A stretch of 64,000 nt of DNA from contig NZ_CP094970.1 of assembly GCF_025790165.1 (NCBI RefSeq), positions 2,232,001-2,296,000 of the forward strand, written 5' to 3'. Within the stretch, counting starts at the first letter, position 1. Each line of letters opens with the position of its first letter. A program made the translations under genes and the position numbers. Source of the DNA: Solicola gregarius. Its GTDB lineage: Bacteria; Actinomycetota; Actinomycetes; Propionibacteriales; Nocardioidaceae. Below are positions 16,937-25,850 of this stretch, piece after piece. The notes beneath the pieces are model-generated. The model ran no database searches. It was not told where the DNA came from and was given only the letters and a program-made list of their open reading frames with translations.

Positions 16937-18559
16937 TCAGCTCGGCACCCGGATCAGCAGTACGCCCGGCTGCACCTCGGCGGTGAACTCCGTACCCTCG
17001 CCGATCGGGTCGCCGTCGAGCTGGCGGGGCGTCGGGCGTTCGGCGCGCACGACGACCTTCCGGCCGGTGAGCCTGTCGAGCTTCTCGTCGGTACGCCGGC
17101 GGCGAGTCAGCACGCGTACGACGAGACGGACCCAGCTCCACGCCCGGGGTGGCGCGATGACGACCACGTCGATCTTGCCGTCGTCTATGGTGGCGTCCGG
17201 CAGCAGCGGGATGCCGCCCTGCAGCTGACCGACGTTGCCGACCACAACGGTGCGGGCGCGGTACCGCTCGAACTCGCCGTCGTCGACCGAGATCTCCACC
17301 TTCACCGCCGGATAGCGCAGCTGCCGGAAGGCCGACACGACGTACGCGAGCCAGCCCATCTTGGCCTTCATCTCGTCGGCGACGCCGTTCATGATCGCCG
17401 CATCGAGGCCGAGGCCGGCCATCACCATGAAGCTGGTGTCGGTGAACGACTCGGGTGCGTCCTCGTCGTCGGACGCGTCGGCGCTGCGGAACCTCGCAAC
17501 GTCGACCGCGCGATCCTGACCGTTGAACGCGACCTCGATCGCATCCCCCTTGTGCAGCGGGATGCCGAGGTTTCGCGCGAGCAGGTTGCCCGTGCCGAGC
17601 GGGATGACACCGATCGCGACTCCGGTGCGCGCGAGCTCGGTGCACACCACGCGTACGGTGCCGTCGCCGCCCGCGACCAGCACCAGGTCGACCCCCGCCT
17701 CGAGCGCGCGGTGCGCCATCGAGGTTCCGGGATCCTCGATCGTCGTCTCGTAGAACGTCGGCGTACGCCAGCCGGCGACCGCGGCGGCCTCGCGTACCTG
17801 GTGGCGGAACACCGCGTTGTCGCCGACCTTGATCGGGTTGAAGACGACCGCGACCCGTTTCGAGCCCGTGCCCGTCGTCGTGATGCGCGGCAGGATCCCG
17901 TCGACCGCCGCCTGCATCGCGAGCACCCATGGCACGAGCGCGAACAGCGACCCGAGCAGTGCGCCGGCGACCACATCGCTCAGCCAGTGCACGTCGAGGA
18001 AGATGCGATCGGCGCAGATCAGTGCACCGACGGCACTCCACAGCGCGATCAGGGCGTACCGGATCGGTCCGCGCGCCGTGCTGACGACCGTCACCAGGAT
18101 CATCGTCGTCGTGAGGACGCCGGCGCCGAGTGCGTGGCCGCTGGGGTACGAGGTGCCGCCGATCTCGATCAGCGGCTGCGCCCAGCTGGGCCGCGGCCGC
18201 TCCAGCAGCCCCTTGGCGAACAGCGCTGCCAGCCAGGAAAGGACGCCGGTCGCGAGCAACCACAGGACCATCCGGTACTGGCGCCGCACGAGGAAGACGA
18301 TCGCCACGACGGTGAGCAGCCCGGTGACGTACACGCCCCGGCTCACGTTCTGCACGACCGTCCAGAAGTCGATCCACGTCTCGTGGCCCGAGCCGAGGTC
18401 GTACGCCCAATCGGCGACGGCCTCGTCGAGGTCGACCACCGGAGCCCACTCGTAGTGGACCGCGACGGTCAGCAGCACCAGCGCGAACGCCAGGACGCCG
18501 ATGACGATCCACCAGATACGCGGACGCGCGGGGTGCGCACGGCGCAGGTCGATCGGCAC
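16937..18559 (-). CDS. Bifunctional PAP2 phosphatase/diacylglycerol kinase-family membrane protein
   Basis: A 540-residue fusion. The N-terminal half has about six transmembrane spans and the three PAP2 motifs: KGLLERPRP, PSGHA and LDVHWLSDV. The C-terminal half is a DAGK/sphingosine-kinase catalytic domain with VFNPIKVG, VLVAGGDGTVR and PLGTGNLLARNLGIP. Together they could interconvert lipid phosphates and their dephosphorylated forms at the membrane, for example phosphatidate and diacylglycerol. GTG at 18559 was chosen as the first start upstream of the first span; the frame continues back into the divergent serS gene. The promoter region is shared with serS. Confidence 0.9.
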   Translation of the reverse strand: MPIDLRRAHPARPRIWWIVIGVLAFALVLLTVAVHYEWAPVVDLDEAVADWAYDLGSGHETWIDFWTVVQNVSRGVYVTGLLTVVAIVFLVRRQYRMVLWLLATGVLSWLAALFAKGLLERPRPSWAQPLIEIGGTSYPSGHALGAGVLTTTMILVTVVSTARGPIRYALIALWSAVGALICADRIFLDVHWLSDVVAGALLGSLFALVPWVLAMQAAVDGILPRITTTGTGSKRVAVVFNPIKVGDNAVFRHQVREAAAVAGWRTPTFYETTIEDPGTSMAHRALEAGVDLVLVAGGDGTVRVVCTELARTGVAIGVIPLGTGNLLARNLGIPLHKGDAIEVAFNGQDRAVDVARFRSADASDDEDAPESFTDTSFMVMAGLGLDAAIMNGVADEMKAKMGWLAYVVSAFRQLRYPAVKVEISVDDGEFERYRARTVVVGNVGQLQGGIPLLPDATIDDGKIDVVVIAPPRAWSWVRLVVRVLTRRRRTDEKLDRLTGRKVVVRAERPTPRQLDGDPIGEGTEFTAEVQPGVLLIRVPS

Positions 18560-18680
18560 GGTGGGCGTCCAGGTCGGTCGGGGATGGGCTGGTCCAGCGT
18601 AATCGAGCGGACCCTCGCCCGATTCGGGGCACGCACGTACCGGAACAATCGCGTTGACGTGCGCCGATAGGCTTGGAGGC

Positions 18681-19964
18681 GTGATTGACGTACGCGTACT
18701 CCGTGATGACCCCCAAGCGATCAGGGCTGCCCAGGAGCGCCGTGGAGAGTCTCCCGCCATCGTCGACGACCTGTTGGCGGCCGACGAGCGACGTCGATCG
18801 AGCATCGCCGCCTTCGAGGAGCTGCGCGCCGAGCAGAAGCGGCTCGGCAAGCTGATCCCTGCGGCCGAGGCCGACGAGAAGCAGGCGTTGCTCGCCAAGA
18901 CCAAGGAGCTCTCGGCCGAGGTCAAGGCGGCCGAGACGCAGCAGAACGAGTCGGCTGCGGCGTTCGAGGAGCTGCTGAAGGCGGTGCCGAACGTCGCGTC
19001 ACCCGACGCTCCGGCGGGCGGTGAGGAGAACTTCACCACGATCGAAACCCATGGCACGCTGCGCGACTTCGCCGCCGAGGGGTTCGAGCCGCGCGACCAC
19101 CTCGAGCTCGGCGAGCTGCTCGGCGCGTTCGACACCGAGCGCGGAGCGAAGGTCAGCGGGGCGCGCTTCTACTACCTGATCGGTGTGGGTGCGCAGCTGG
19201 AGCTCGCGCTCGTCCAGCTGGCGATGCAGCGCGCCGCCGAGTGGGGCTTCACGCCGATGATCCCGCCGTCGCTGGTCGGCCCGGAGGCGATGGAGGGCAC
19301 CGGGTTCCTCGGCCAGGCGGCCGACGACGTCTACTACCTGCCGAAGGACGACCTCTACCTGGTCGGTACGTCGGAGGTGCCGCTCGCGGCGTACCACGGC
19401 GGCGAGATTCTCGACGCCGAAACTCTGCCCCGTCGTTACGCGGCGTTCAGCCCGTGCTTCCGGCGCGAGGCAGGCTCGTACGGCAAGGACACCCGGGGGA
19501 TCTTCCGGGTCCATTGGTTCGACAAGGTGGAGATGTTCATCTACACGACCGTCGAGGAGTCGTACGCCTACCACGAGCGCCTCCTCGAGTGGGAGAAGCA
19601 GTGGCTCGACGATCTCGAGCTGCCGTACCGCGTGATCGACACAGCGGCGGGCGACCTCGGGCTGTCCGCGATCCGCAAGTTCGACTGCGAGACCTGGCTT
19701 CCGTCGCAGCAGCGCTACCGCGAGGTCTCGTCGACGTCGAACTGCACCGACTACCAGGCGCGCCGCCTCAACACGCGCGTACGTACGGCTGAGGGCACCG
19801 TGACCGCGGCGACGCTCAACGGCACGCTGATGGCGAGCGCCCGCACCATCATCGCGCTGCTGGAGAACCATCAGCAGCGCGACGGCTCGGTCGTCGTGCC
19901 GAAGACGCTGCGGCCGTTCCTCGGTGGCCGCGAGGTGCTCGAACCGCTCGGGGAGTCGACATGA
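18681..19964 (+). CDS. serS: Serine--tRNA ligase
   Basis: A 427-residue class II synthetase that charges tRNA-Ser in the cytosol. The N-terminal coiled-coil arm (about 30-100, rich in EEL/AEQKR/AEVKAAE) reaches the long variable arm of tRNA-Ser. Motif 2 is [20 protein letters not shown], and motif 3 includes [19 protein letters not shown]. The GTG at 18681 gives the standard [10 protein letters not shown] start. A TAGGCT at 18668-18673 lies 7 bp upstream, suggesting a leaderless or nearly leaderless message. The stop overlaps the HAD gene by 4 bp. Two tRNA-Ser genes occur elsewhere in the window. Confidence 0.98.
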   Translation: MIDVRVLRDDPQAIRAAQERRGESPAIVDDLLAADERRRSSIAAFEELRAEQKRLGKLIPAAEADEKQALLAKTKELSAEVKAAETQQNESAAAFEELLKAVPNVASPDAPAGGEENFTTIETHGTLRDFAAEGFEPRDHLELGELLGAFDTERGAKVSGARFYYLIGVGAQLELALVQLAMQRAAEWGFTPMIPPSLVGPEAMEGTGFLGQAADDVYYLPKDDLYLVGTSEVPLAAYHGGEILDAETLPRRYAAFSPCFRREAGSYGKDTRGIFRVHWFDKVEMFIYTTVEESYAYHERLLEWEKQWLDDLELPYRVIDTAAGDLGLSAIRKFDCETWLPSQQRYREVSSTSNCTDYQARRLNTRVRTAEGTVTAATLNGTLMASARTIIALLENHQQRDGSVVVPKTLRPFLGGREVLEPLGEST

Positions 19965-20746
19965 CCTTCAGCCCGAAGGTCCTCGCGCTCGACGTCGACG
20001 GCACGCTCGTCAACGACGCGAACGAGCTGTCGCCGGCGGTCCGCGACTCCGTACGCGCCGCGGTAAACGCCGGCATGCATGCGGTGATCTCGACCGGACG
20101 GTCGCTGCCGGGTGTCATGGACGCCGTGCACAAGCTCGACCTCACCGGGGGCCTCGCCGTCGCGTCGAACGGTGCCGTGGTGTTCGGTTACGACCCGATC
20201 GAGGTGATCCACACGGTCACGTTCGATGCCCGCGAAGCGGTGAAGCTGCTGCTCGACCACGTACCCGACGCGGCCGTCGCCGTCGAGGAGATCGGGGTCG
20301 GCTATCGCATCAACAAGCCGTTCCCCGACGGCGAGATCAACGGCCGGATGACGGTGCAGACGGTCGACGAGCTCGTCGCCGAGCCGGTGACCCGCGTGAT
20401 CATCCGAAGCCCGGAGAAGTCCGCGGAGGAGTTCGCCCAGATGGCGCATTCGCTCGGCCTCGTCGGTACGAACTACTTCGTCGGCTACACCGCCTGGCTC
20501 GACCTTGCACCGGAGGGGGTCTCGAAGGCCTCCGGCCTCGAGGTCGTCACCGAACGCCTCGGCCTGTCGCCGGCCGACGTACTCGCGATCGGCGACGGTC
20601 ACAACGACGTCGAGATGCTCGAGTGGGCCGGCCGCGGAGTCGCGATGGGCCAGGCGCCGGTGCAGGTCCAAGACGTCGCCGACGACGTCACGGAGACGGT
20701 CGACAACGACGGCGCGGCGATGGAGATCGCGCGCTACCTCGGCTGA
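19961..20746 (+). CDS. HAD-superfamily hydrolase, Cof/IIB type
   Basis: A 261-residue phosphatase. Motif I is [10 protein letters not shown] with nucleophile Asp and acid/base Asp; motif II is ISTGRS; motif III Lys lies in [11 protein letters not shown]; motif IV is [11 protein letters not shown]. The inserted cap is of type IIB, typical of Cof-like enzymes acting on sugar phosphates, FMN or HMP-PP. The ATG overlaps the serS stop, a common actinobacterial arrangement. The physiological substrate is not predictable. Confidence 0.93.
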   Translation: MTFSPKVLALDVDGTLVNDANELSPAVRDSVRAAVNAGMHAVISTGRSLPGVMDAVHKLDLTGGLAVASNGAVVFGYDPIEVIHTVTFDAREAVKLLLDHVPDAAVAVEEIGVGYRINKPFPDGEINGRMTVQTVDELVAEPVTRVIIRSPEKSAEEFAQMAHSLGLVGTNYFVGYTAWLDLAPEGVSKASGLEVVTERLGLSPADVLAIGDGHNDVEMLEWAGRGVAMGQAPVQVQDVADDVTETVDNDGAAMEIARYLG

Positions 20747-21339
20747 GCTGCCTCGGCCGTCGCGTGCAGTACGTGTCGCTCGATGCGGCGCACATGGGGC
20801 ACGCCTGTGCCGATGGTGGTGTGGCATGCCGCTGAGCTGAGACCCGAGTGAGCGTCGGCAGCGGCGTCGAGCTCGCCGAACGGCGCGCGTGCGAGGTCGA
20901 ACACGACGATCTGGCCGCCCGGTCGGAGCACTCGTGCGAGCTCTGCGACCGACGCGGCGACGTCATCCCAGTGATGGAGGCTCAGCGAGGTGACGACGAG
21001 ATCGAACGCGGCGTCGTCGCTCGGAACCTCGGCGGCAGAGCCTATGCGTGCGTGGACGCGACCGGGATACGGCTCGATGTTGCGCGTTGCCGCCGCGATC
21101 ATGTCGGCCGACGGGTCGATGCCGGTGATGCTGACGTCGGGACGGCGGCGGGCCGTCTCGGTGAGCAGGACGCCGGGCCCGGTGCCGACGTCGAGTATGT
21201 CCGCCCCGTTTGGCGCCAGCAACGCGACATCTTCGGCGATCCGCCGGTAGAAGCCGCGCATGAGGCGCCGGGCCATGAAGTCGTACCGACGGGTCGAGCG
21301 GCCCGCGAACGCGCCATGTGCTTGATGCTGCGTGTGCAT
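20734..21339 (-). CDS. Class I SAM-dependent methyltransferase
   Basis: A 201-residue cytosolic methyltransferase. The SAM-binding motif I is ILDVGTGPGVLL, an acidic residue follows in ITGIDPSADMI, and the later motif LRPGGQIVVFDLAR is typical of UbiE/Methyltransf_11 enzymes. GGAGG six bases before the ATG supports the start. It is divergent from a MarR gene; a MarR-type operator (21352-21368) lies directly over its promoter region. It is therefore probably repressed by that MarR and may modify the compound that MarR senses. The 3' end overlaps the HAD gene by 13 bp. Confidence 0.88.
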   Translation of the reverse strand: MHTQHQAHGAFAGRSTRRYDFMARRLMRGFYRRIAEDVALLAPNGADILDVGTGPGVLLTETARRRPDVSITGIDPSADMIAAATRNIEPYPGRVHARIGSAAEVPSDDAAFDLVVTSLSLHHWDDVAASVAELARVLRPGGQIVVFDLARAPFGELDAAADAHSGLSSAACHTTIGTGVPHVRRIERHVLHATAEAAQPR

Positions 21340-21351
21340 CGATTCCTCCAG

Positions 21352-21368
21352 AGTTGTATTCTACAACT
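21352..21368. promoter_or_regulatory. MarR-type operator O1
   Basis: AGTTGT-ATTCT-ACAACT, a perfect 6+6 palindrome with a 5-bp spacer, lies 13 bp upstream of the methyltransferase start. An identical pair of arms with the same spacing is found 41 bp away (O2). Paired operators between a MarR gene and a divergent gene are classic for autoregulating MarR proteins. Confidence 0.8.
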
Positions 21369-21392
21369 GTCAGATTCGATCGTACGTCGATG

Positions 21393-21409
21393 AGTTGTAT
21401 GACACAACT
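21393..21409. promoter_or_regulatory. MarR-type operator O2
   Basis: AGTTGT-ATGAC-ACAACT, the second copy, lies 24 bp upstream of the marR start. Flanking G and C extend the palindrome by one pair. The centre-to-centre distance to O1 is 41 bp, close to four helical turns, so bound dimers would sit on the same face of the DNA. Confidence 0.8.
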
Positions 21410-21432
21410 CTGGACCAGCTGGGAGGCGCAGG

Positions 21433-21858
21433 ATGGTCGAGCATGCCGACGAACTGCACGCGCTGTTGATGGACCTCGGTCGCGTTGCCGCGCAGCTCCA
21501 CCCCGACGAAGAGGTACGGGGTTTGTCGCTGACCCAGCTGTTCGCCCTGCACGAGCTCGACGCCGCAGACACGCTGTCGCAGCGAGACCTGGCCGAGCGA
21601 CTTCGCCTCGAGAAGAGCACGGTGAGCCGTCTCGTTGCCGATCTCGTCCGCGACGGGATGATCACCAAGGAACGCGACCCCGACAACCGCCGCTACAGCC
21701 GGCTGCGTATCACGGCGCGCGGCAGCAAGACCCATGGCCGCATCGGCTCCGGGATGCACGAGAGGTTTGATCGCCTCGCTGCCGAGCTGAGCCCCACCGA
21801 GCGGGACGCGTTGCTCGCGGGGCTTCCCGGTCTCGTACGCGCCCTCCGGAACGTCTAG
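21433..21858 (+). CDS. MarR family transcriptional regulator
   Basis: A 141-residue winged-helix regulator. LSQRDLAERLRLEKSTVSRL is the HTH and DGMITKERDPDNRRYSRLRI is the wing with the conserved DxRxxxxxLT-type motif. It is divergent from a methyltransferase, with two matching palindromes in between, so repression of both genes and relief by a small ligand is the expected mode. Its 3' end overlaps the copper-oxidase end by 4 bp. Confidence 0.92.
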   Translation: MVEHADELHALLMDLGRVAAQLHPDEEVRGLSLTQLFALHELDAADTLSQRDLAERLRLEKSTVSRLVADLVRDGMITKERDPDNRRYSRLRITARGSKTHGRIGSGMHERFDRLAAELSPTERDALLAGLPGLVRALRNV

Positions 21859-23418
21859 GTGATCTCGAAGTTCGCCATCATCGCCATATCCTCGTGCTCG
21901 AGGTTGTGGCAGTGGAAGACGTACTTGCCCGGGTAGCTGTCGAACTTCACCAGTACGTGCGCCGTCTCGCCCTCCTTGAGGTCGACCGTGTCCTTCCAGC
22001 CGATGTCGGTGGGCAGCGGCTCGTCGTCGTTCTTGTTCCGCGAGAGAACCTTGAACGACACCTGGTGCAGGTGGATCGGATGCGCAGGGTCGCTGTGCAG
22101 CTCCCACACCTCGATCGAACCTCGCGCCGGCTTCGCGTCGATCCGTTCTGGGTCGAACAGCTTGCCGTTGACGGTCCACATCTCCATGCCGTCGCGCTCG
22201 CCGTCCTTCTCGAACTCGAAGCTGCGGGTGACCTCTGCCGCCGACTCGTCGAGCTCGTCGTACGCGCTCATGTCCGCGAGCTTCTCGGGCAGCGGTTCGG
22301 GCCTCGGTGCGGTACTCGCTACCCGGAACCGCATGACCTCGGACATGTCGCCGTCCCCGGCACCGTTGGTCAGCGTGATCTCGTCGCCGATGTCGTACCC
22401 GCTGAAGTCGATCACCACGTCGAACCGTTCGGCCTGGGCGATCGGGATCGTGTCGTGCGAGACCGGCGACCCGAGCAGGCCACCGTCACTGCCGATCTGG
22501 GTGAACCCGTCGTCCGGTGCCGGATCCAGCCCGAGCTCGAGACGCCTTGCGTTGCATGCGTTCAGGATCCGGAACCGATACGTCGTCGCGGCGACATCCA
22601 GTACCGGCCACGGCGCGCCATTGACCAGCATCACGTCGCCGAGCACGCCGTCCATGTACTCCTCCTCGACCCCTGGGTCACCCATCAGGGAGTCGTCTCG
22701 TGAGGGGTAGAGGAACGAGCCGTCCGATGCGAACGCGCGGTCGCAGATCATCAGGGGCACCTCCCGATCGCCCGCCGGGAGGTCGAGCGCCTCCTCCTCG
22801 TCGTCGCGGACGATGTGGAAGCCGGCGAGGCCACGCCAGACCGCCGGCCCGGTGAAGTCCATCCGGTGGTCGTGGTACCAGAGCGTTGCCGCGCGCTGTT
22901 GCATCGGATAGGCGTACGTGCGCTGCCCCTCCGACACGTCGCCGCCTTCCATGGATGAGTGATCCCCATGATCCCCACCCTTGGGCAGGACGAGATCGAT
23001 CGGGTAGCCGTCGTTCTCCGGAGGGGTGCGCGCGCCGTGCAGGTGTACGACGGTGGGCACCGGAAGGTCGTTTCGGTGCCGCACGACCGTACGCCGGCCG
23101 CTGCGCGACTCGATCGTAGGACCGGGGAACGTGCCGTTGTAGCCCCACACCGTCGTACGCGCACCGGGCACGATCTCCTGCTCGGTCTCCCGCTGCACGA
23201 TCTCGAAGTAGTCGGTCGTCCGGTCCGACCGCACTGGATGCAGGCGCTCCGGGATCGGCAGCGGGCGTTCGTACTTGGCGGGCAGGTCGATCTCACTCTC
23301 GAGTGCCTTGCCGGTCGTGGTCGATCGGTCCGACAGCGAACATCCGGTACTGACGAGCGGCAGAGCGATCGCCAGTCCCCCCCGTCGTCCGCAGCAGCGC
23401 GCGTCGAGTGAGAGTCAC
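21855..23418 (-). CDS. Multicopper oxidase, Tat-exported lipoprotein, frameshifted in the signal peptide
   Basis: A periplasmic-type (cell-surface) laccase/CotA-like oxidase. The intact body (from GTG 23234) has all copper sites: HLHGARTPPENDG, WYHDHRM, HPIHLHQV and HCHNLEHEDMAMM. Upstream, GTG 23418 overlaps the preceding stop (GTGA) and encodes TLTRRALLRTTGG, a Tat signal. After a run of seven G (23377-23383, minus strand) that frame is lost; with six G it continues as LAIALPLVSTGCSL, a Tat/lipobox leader joining the body. Thus one extra G separates the leader from the enzyme. This may be an assembly error, phase variation or inactivation. Confidence 0.87.
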
Positions 23419-23855
23419 GCATCCACCTCGGTACGTGCCGCGGTGAAGCCCTTCTCGCCGAACGACAGACGCGAGAGCAGGCCCATGATGACCAGGCCGT
23501 TGAGCGCGTGTATTCCGCCGAACCAGGCGTCGGTGTCATCGCCGAGATTCGCGAGGATCGTCTGACCCGCAGTCGCGAGCAGGACGACGAGAACCGTCAG
23601 ACCGACGCTCAGCCAGCTAGGCCGCGCGACGAGTACCACGATCAGCATCAGCACGGTCAGCATGCCGATGATCCCGCCGAGCGTCCGGTGCGCGTCGAAG
23701 CTCGCCCCGTACGAGCCGAGCCCGGCGAACACGATCTGTACGACGCACGCCAGCAGCGTGATCGCGCCGATGGCGCGGAACACGGCGAGGGCGCCGCGTC
23801 GGAAGCCGCCAGGCCCCGAGACGGCGGGCTGCGAATGGGTCGAGGTATCGGTCAT
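23415..23855 (-). CDS. DUF6220-like four-span membrane protein
   Basis: A 146-residue membrane protein with four hydrophobic spans (about 27-45, 57-80, 84-100 and 113-130). Conserved features include the His in DAHRTLGG and in GGIHALNG, possible haem or metal ligands. Function is unknown. It overlaps the genes on both sides by 4 bp, so it is co-translated with the small upstream protein and the multicopper oxidase. A role in membrane electron transfer or oxidase maturation is conceivable but not shown. Confidence 0.78.
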   Translation of the reverse strand: MTDTSTHSQPAVSGPGGFRRGALAVFRAIGAITLLACVVQIVFAGLGSYGASFDAHRTLGGIIGMLTVLMLIVVLVARPSWLSVGLTVLVVLLATAGQTILANLGDDTDAWFGGIHALNGLVIMGLLSRLSFGEKGFTAARTEVDA

Positions 23856-24124
23856 GATGTGGCCTTTCCCTGGGAGTTGAGCGGTGAGGGAGTCGAGAAG
23901 ATCGGGCTGATGGCCTCGTGCAGGGCGGGCCGTCGGCGGATCGCATCGAGCAGCAGGCGCTCGGCGAGTTCGGCGAGGGCCGCGTCGACGGCGTCGAGGT
24001 CGGCCTGCGTGAGGCAGGGCCTTCGGCGTCGGAGGCGTTCCACCTCCGCGGCGATCACGACGTCACAGTCGCGAGCGATACGGACGAGCAGGCCGTTGTC
24101 CTCGCGGGTCGCCAGCTGTGTCAT
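23852..24124 (-). CDS. Small helical protein of unknown function
   Basis: A 90-residue, mostly helical protein rich in Arg, Ala and Leu (VERLRRRRPCLTQADLDAVD). The pattern faintly resembles the helical dimerisation domain at the end of glutamyl-tRNA reductases, but no other part of that enzyme is present. It is the first gene of the copper-oxidase operon and its stop overlaps the DUF6220 start. It could be a small regulator or assembly factor; nothing firmer can be said. Confidence 0.6.
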   Translation of the reverse strand: MTQLATREDNGLLVRIARDCDVVIAAEVERLRRRRPCLTQADLDAVDAALAELAERLLLDAIRRRPALHEAISPIFSTPSPLNSQGKATS

Positions 24125-24250
24125 GCCTTCCCCCTGTTCGTGGTGCTGGGCACGACGATGCCGCTGCCGGCACCACGGGCGCGTCGCCTACGGGGAGGCT
24201 CCGCGCGTACGCCGACGGGAGTACGCGACCGCCTCGCATACGTCGATCGG

Positions 24251-24796
24251 CTACCTGTTCGACGCGCGCTTACGGGTGCGACCCCACGGCTTGAACACCG
24301 ACAGCACCACCGCGATCGTCAGAGCCGTGAGCGACACCGCCGGCGGGAACGCCATCTGACTTGTGTCGACGGGCGCAGCGGACTCACCGGCCAGCGTGGC
24401 GCGACCATACTCGGCGAGGTCGTCGACACCGGGTCGAAGGGCGACCAGGACCAGCGTCGTGAGCACGACGTTGAGGCACAGCTTGATCGCGACCCACCAG
24501 TAGCGCAGCAGTCCGTACTTCGTGCCCAGCCCGAGCAGCAGGCCGGACGTCAGGCAGGCGAGGCCGGCGACCAACATCGGCCAGACGGCGACCAGACCGA
24601 GTGCGCGGTACGCAACGGCCTGCGTCTGTGCGTCGTCGGTCAGGAAGCTGGTCACGGTCAGCAGCGCGACAACGACGTCGATCCCGATCCACGCGGCCGC
24701 CGACACGATGTGCGTGACGAGCACCGTCTTGCGCAGTCGCCGGCCGATCGACAAGGTCGGCCGCACTCTTGGCGTACGCCCAGTTGTCGTAGACAT
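24251..24796 (-). CDS. DUF2269-like integral membrane protein
   Basis: A 181-residue protein with four to five hydrophobic spans (about 24-44, 58-80, 92-112 and 148-168). VTHIVSAAAWIGIDV near the start and WWVAIKLCLNVVL are typical of predicted membrane proteins with a conserved His in the first span. GGAGAG five bases upstream supports the ATG at 24796. It lies 126 bp upstream of the copper-oxidase operon on the same strand and may belong to the same functional group. Function is unknown. Confidence 0.72.
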   Translation of the reverse strand: MSTTTGRTPRVRPTLSIGRRLRKTVLVTHIVSAAAWIGIDVVVALLTVTSFLTDDAQTQAVAYRALGLVAVWPMLVAGLACLTSGLLLGLGTKYGLLRYWWVAIKLCLNVVLTTLVLVALRPGVDDLAEYGRATLAGESAAPVDTSQMAFPPAVSLTALTIAVVLSVFKPWGRTRKRASNR

Positions 24797-24954
24797 CGCG
24801 CTCTCCGAGTCCTTCGCCGGAGCCCCGGTGGCTCCTTGCAAGCCGACTCTCCCGCTTCAGGGGGTGCCACGGCATCGCCCGAGCGGCGACACCGGGCGTA
24901 CGCCAAGCGGTGCAGTCAGGCCCACGCCGTACGCGCCGACCGCGGTACGAGGGT

Positions 24955-25536
24955 TCAGCGGTCGGCCTCGACGACCGCGTCGAAGCAGTCGAGTACGTCG
25001 TCGACCGTGGGCACGTCATCGCGCTTCGGCTTCGCGCGCGGGCTCGGAGCCGCGTCGGCCTCGCGGGCACGCCGCAGGTGGCGTTTCACGGTCGACAACG
25101 AGCAGCCGAGGCGTTCGGCGATCGACTCCAACGAGTCGGCCGGGAACGCAGACCGGGTCGCGAGAACGGTCTGGTGGTCGATCGGCTTGCCCTCGGCACG
25201 TACGCCGGCGATGGTATCGAAGTCTTCGGACTGCACAGAGACGCCGAGCATGCGCCGGATGCGGCGGCGCTCCCGGGCCGTCGTACACCCGACGTACCCG
25301 GAGACATCGACCTGGACGACCGCACGGTAGAGACAGTCGACGAACAGCGGGCACTTGGCGCAGGCGTTGCGGACCTCCTCGAGGCGCTCGCGGTACTCGG
25401 CCCAGATCGCCTTCGCCACCTTCGACTGCACCGGCGGGTTGTCGAGTAGCTCGTGCAGGTACATCTCGGGGTGCGCCGCGCAGGTCGGCACGTCCTCATC
25501 GCCGGGTGGTCCCGGTGTCGATGGAGTGACCTGCAT
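24955..25536 (-). CDS. WhiB-like iron-sulfur regulator with a C-terminal helix-turn-helix
   Basis: A 193-residue protein. Four Cys at 19, 59, 62 and 68 (last three in CAKCPLFVDC) match the WhiB cluster pattern, and GYVGCTTARERRRIRR replaces the usual GVWGG turn plus basic tail. Unlike classical WhiB proteins of 80-120 residues, it continues into SIAERLGCSLSTVKRHLRRA (about 136-155), a helix-turn-helix of sigma-region-4/MerR-like type. Classical WhiB proteins act by binding the housekeeping sigma factor; this one could also contact DNA directly. The gap between the first and second Cys is longer than usual. Confidence 0.8.
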   Translation of the reverse strand: MQVTPSTPGPPGDEDVPTCAAHPEMYLHELLDNPPVQSKVAKAIWAEYRERLEEVRNACAKCPLFVDCLYRAVVQVDVSGYVGCTTARERRRIRRMLGVSVQSEDFDTIAGVRAEGKPIDHQTVLATRSAFPADSLESIAERLGCSLSTVKRHLRRAREADAAPSPRAKPKRDDVPTVDDVLDCFDAVVEADR

Positions 25537-25850
25537 GTGTGTCCCGTCGTCTCATGGGCCGAACCGCCTGGTGTGCGGCTTTCACGTACGCATGCCTGCT
25601 GCGCAAGATACCCGGCGGCGAGGGATGCTGGACACCCCCACCGCCCGGGTGAGACGCGGTTCGTCCGCGATGGGTTCAGAAACGGCTAGTGTCCTGCGTT
25701 TGAAGTGGCTCTACGGAAGGCGTCGTCCAGGTGGATGCATCCGCAAGGCCGAGGAGGAGACGTCATAGTCGGCCCTATTTCCGACGACGAGAACGCCGCG
25801 GGGCGCCGCCTGGGCGGCGAAAGACGTCAAGGTACTTCGAACGTAGGGCA
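25537..25850. other. Intergenic region with the whiB promoter and bpa terminator
   Basis: This 314-bp stretch has no convincing gene. It should hold the whiB-like promoter at its left end (minus strand). The right end holds a hairpin, CGCCGC (25804-25809) with GCGGCG (25814-25819), 32 bp past the bpa stop, a likely terminator. Nothing else was recognised. Confidence 0.6.
25804..25819 (-). terminator. Hairpin after bpa
   Basis: A GC-only 6-bp stem with a CTGG loop lies 32 bp downstream of the bpa stop codon on the minus strand. No T-run follows, as is usual for actinobacterial terminators. Confidence 0.45.

Noticed and set aside
16926-18716. Long minus-strand reading frame in a second frame over the PAP2/DAG-kinase gene
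   Set aside because: It is Arg/Ala/Gly-rich without domains and mirrors a gene with clear PAP2 and DAGK motifs; GC-rich DNA leaves such shadow frames open.
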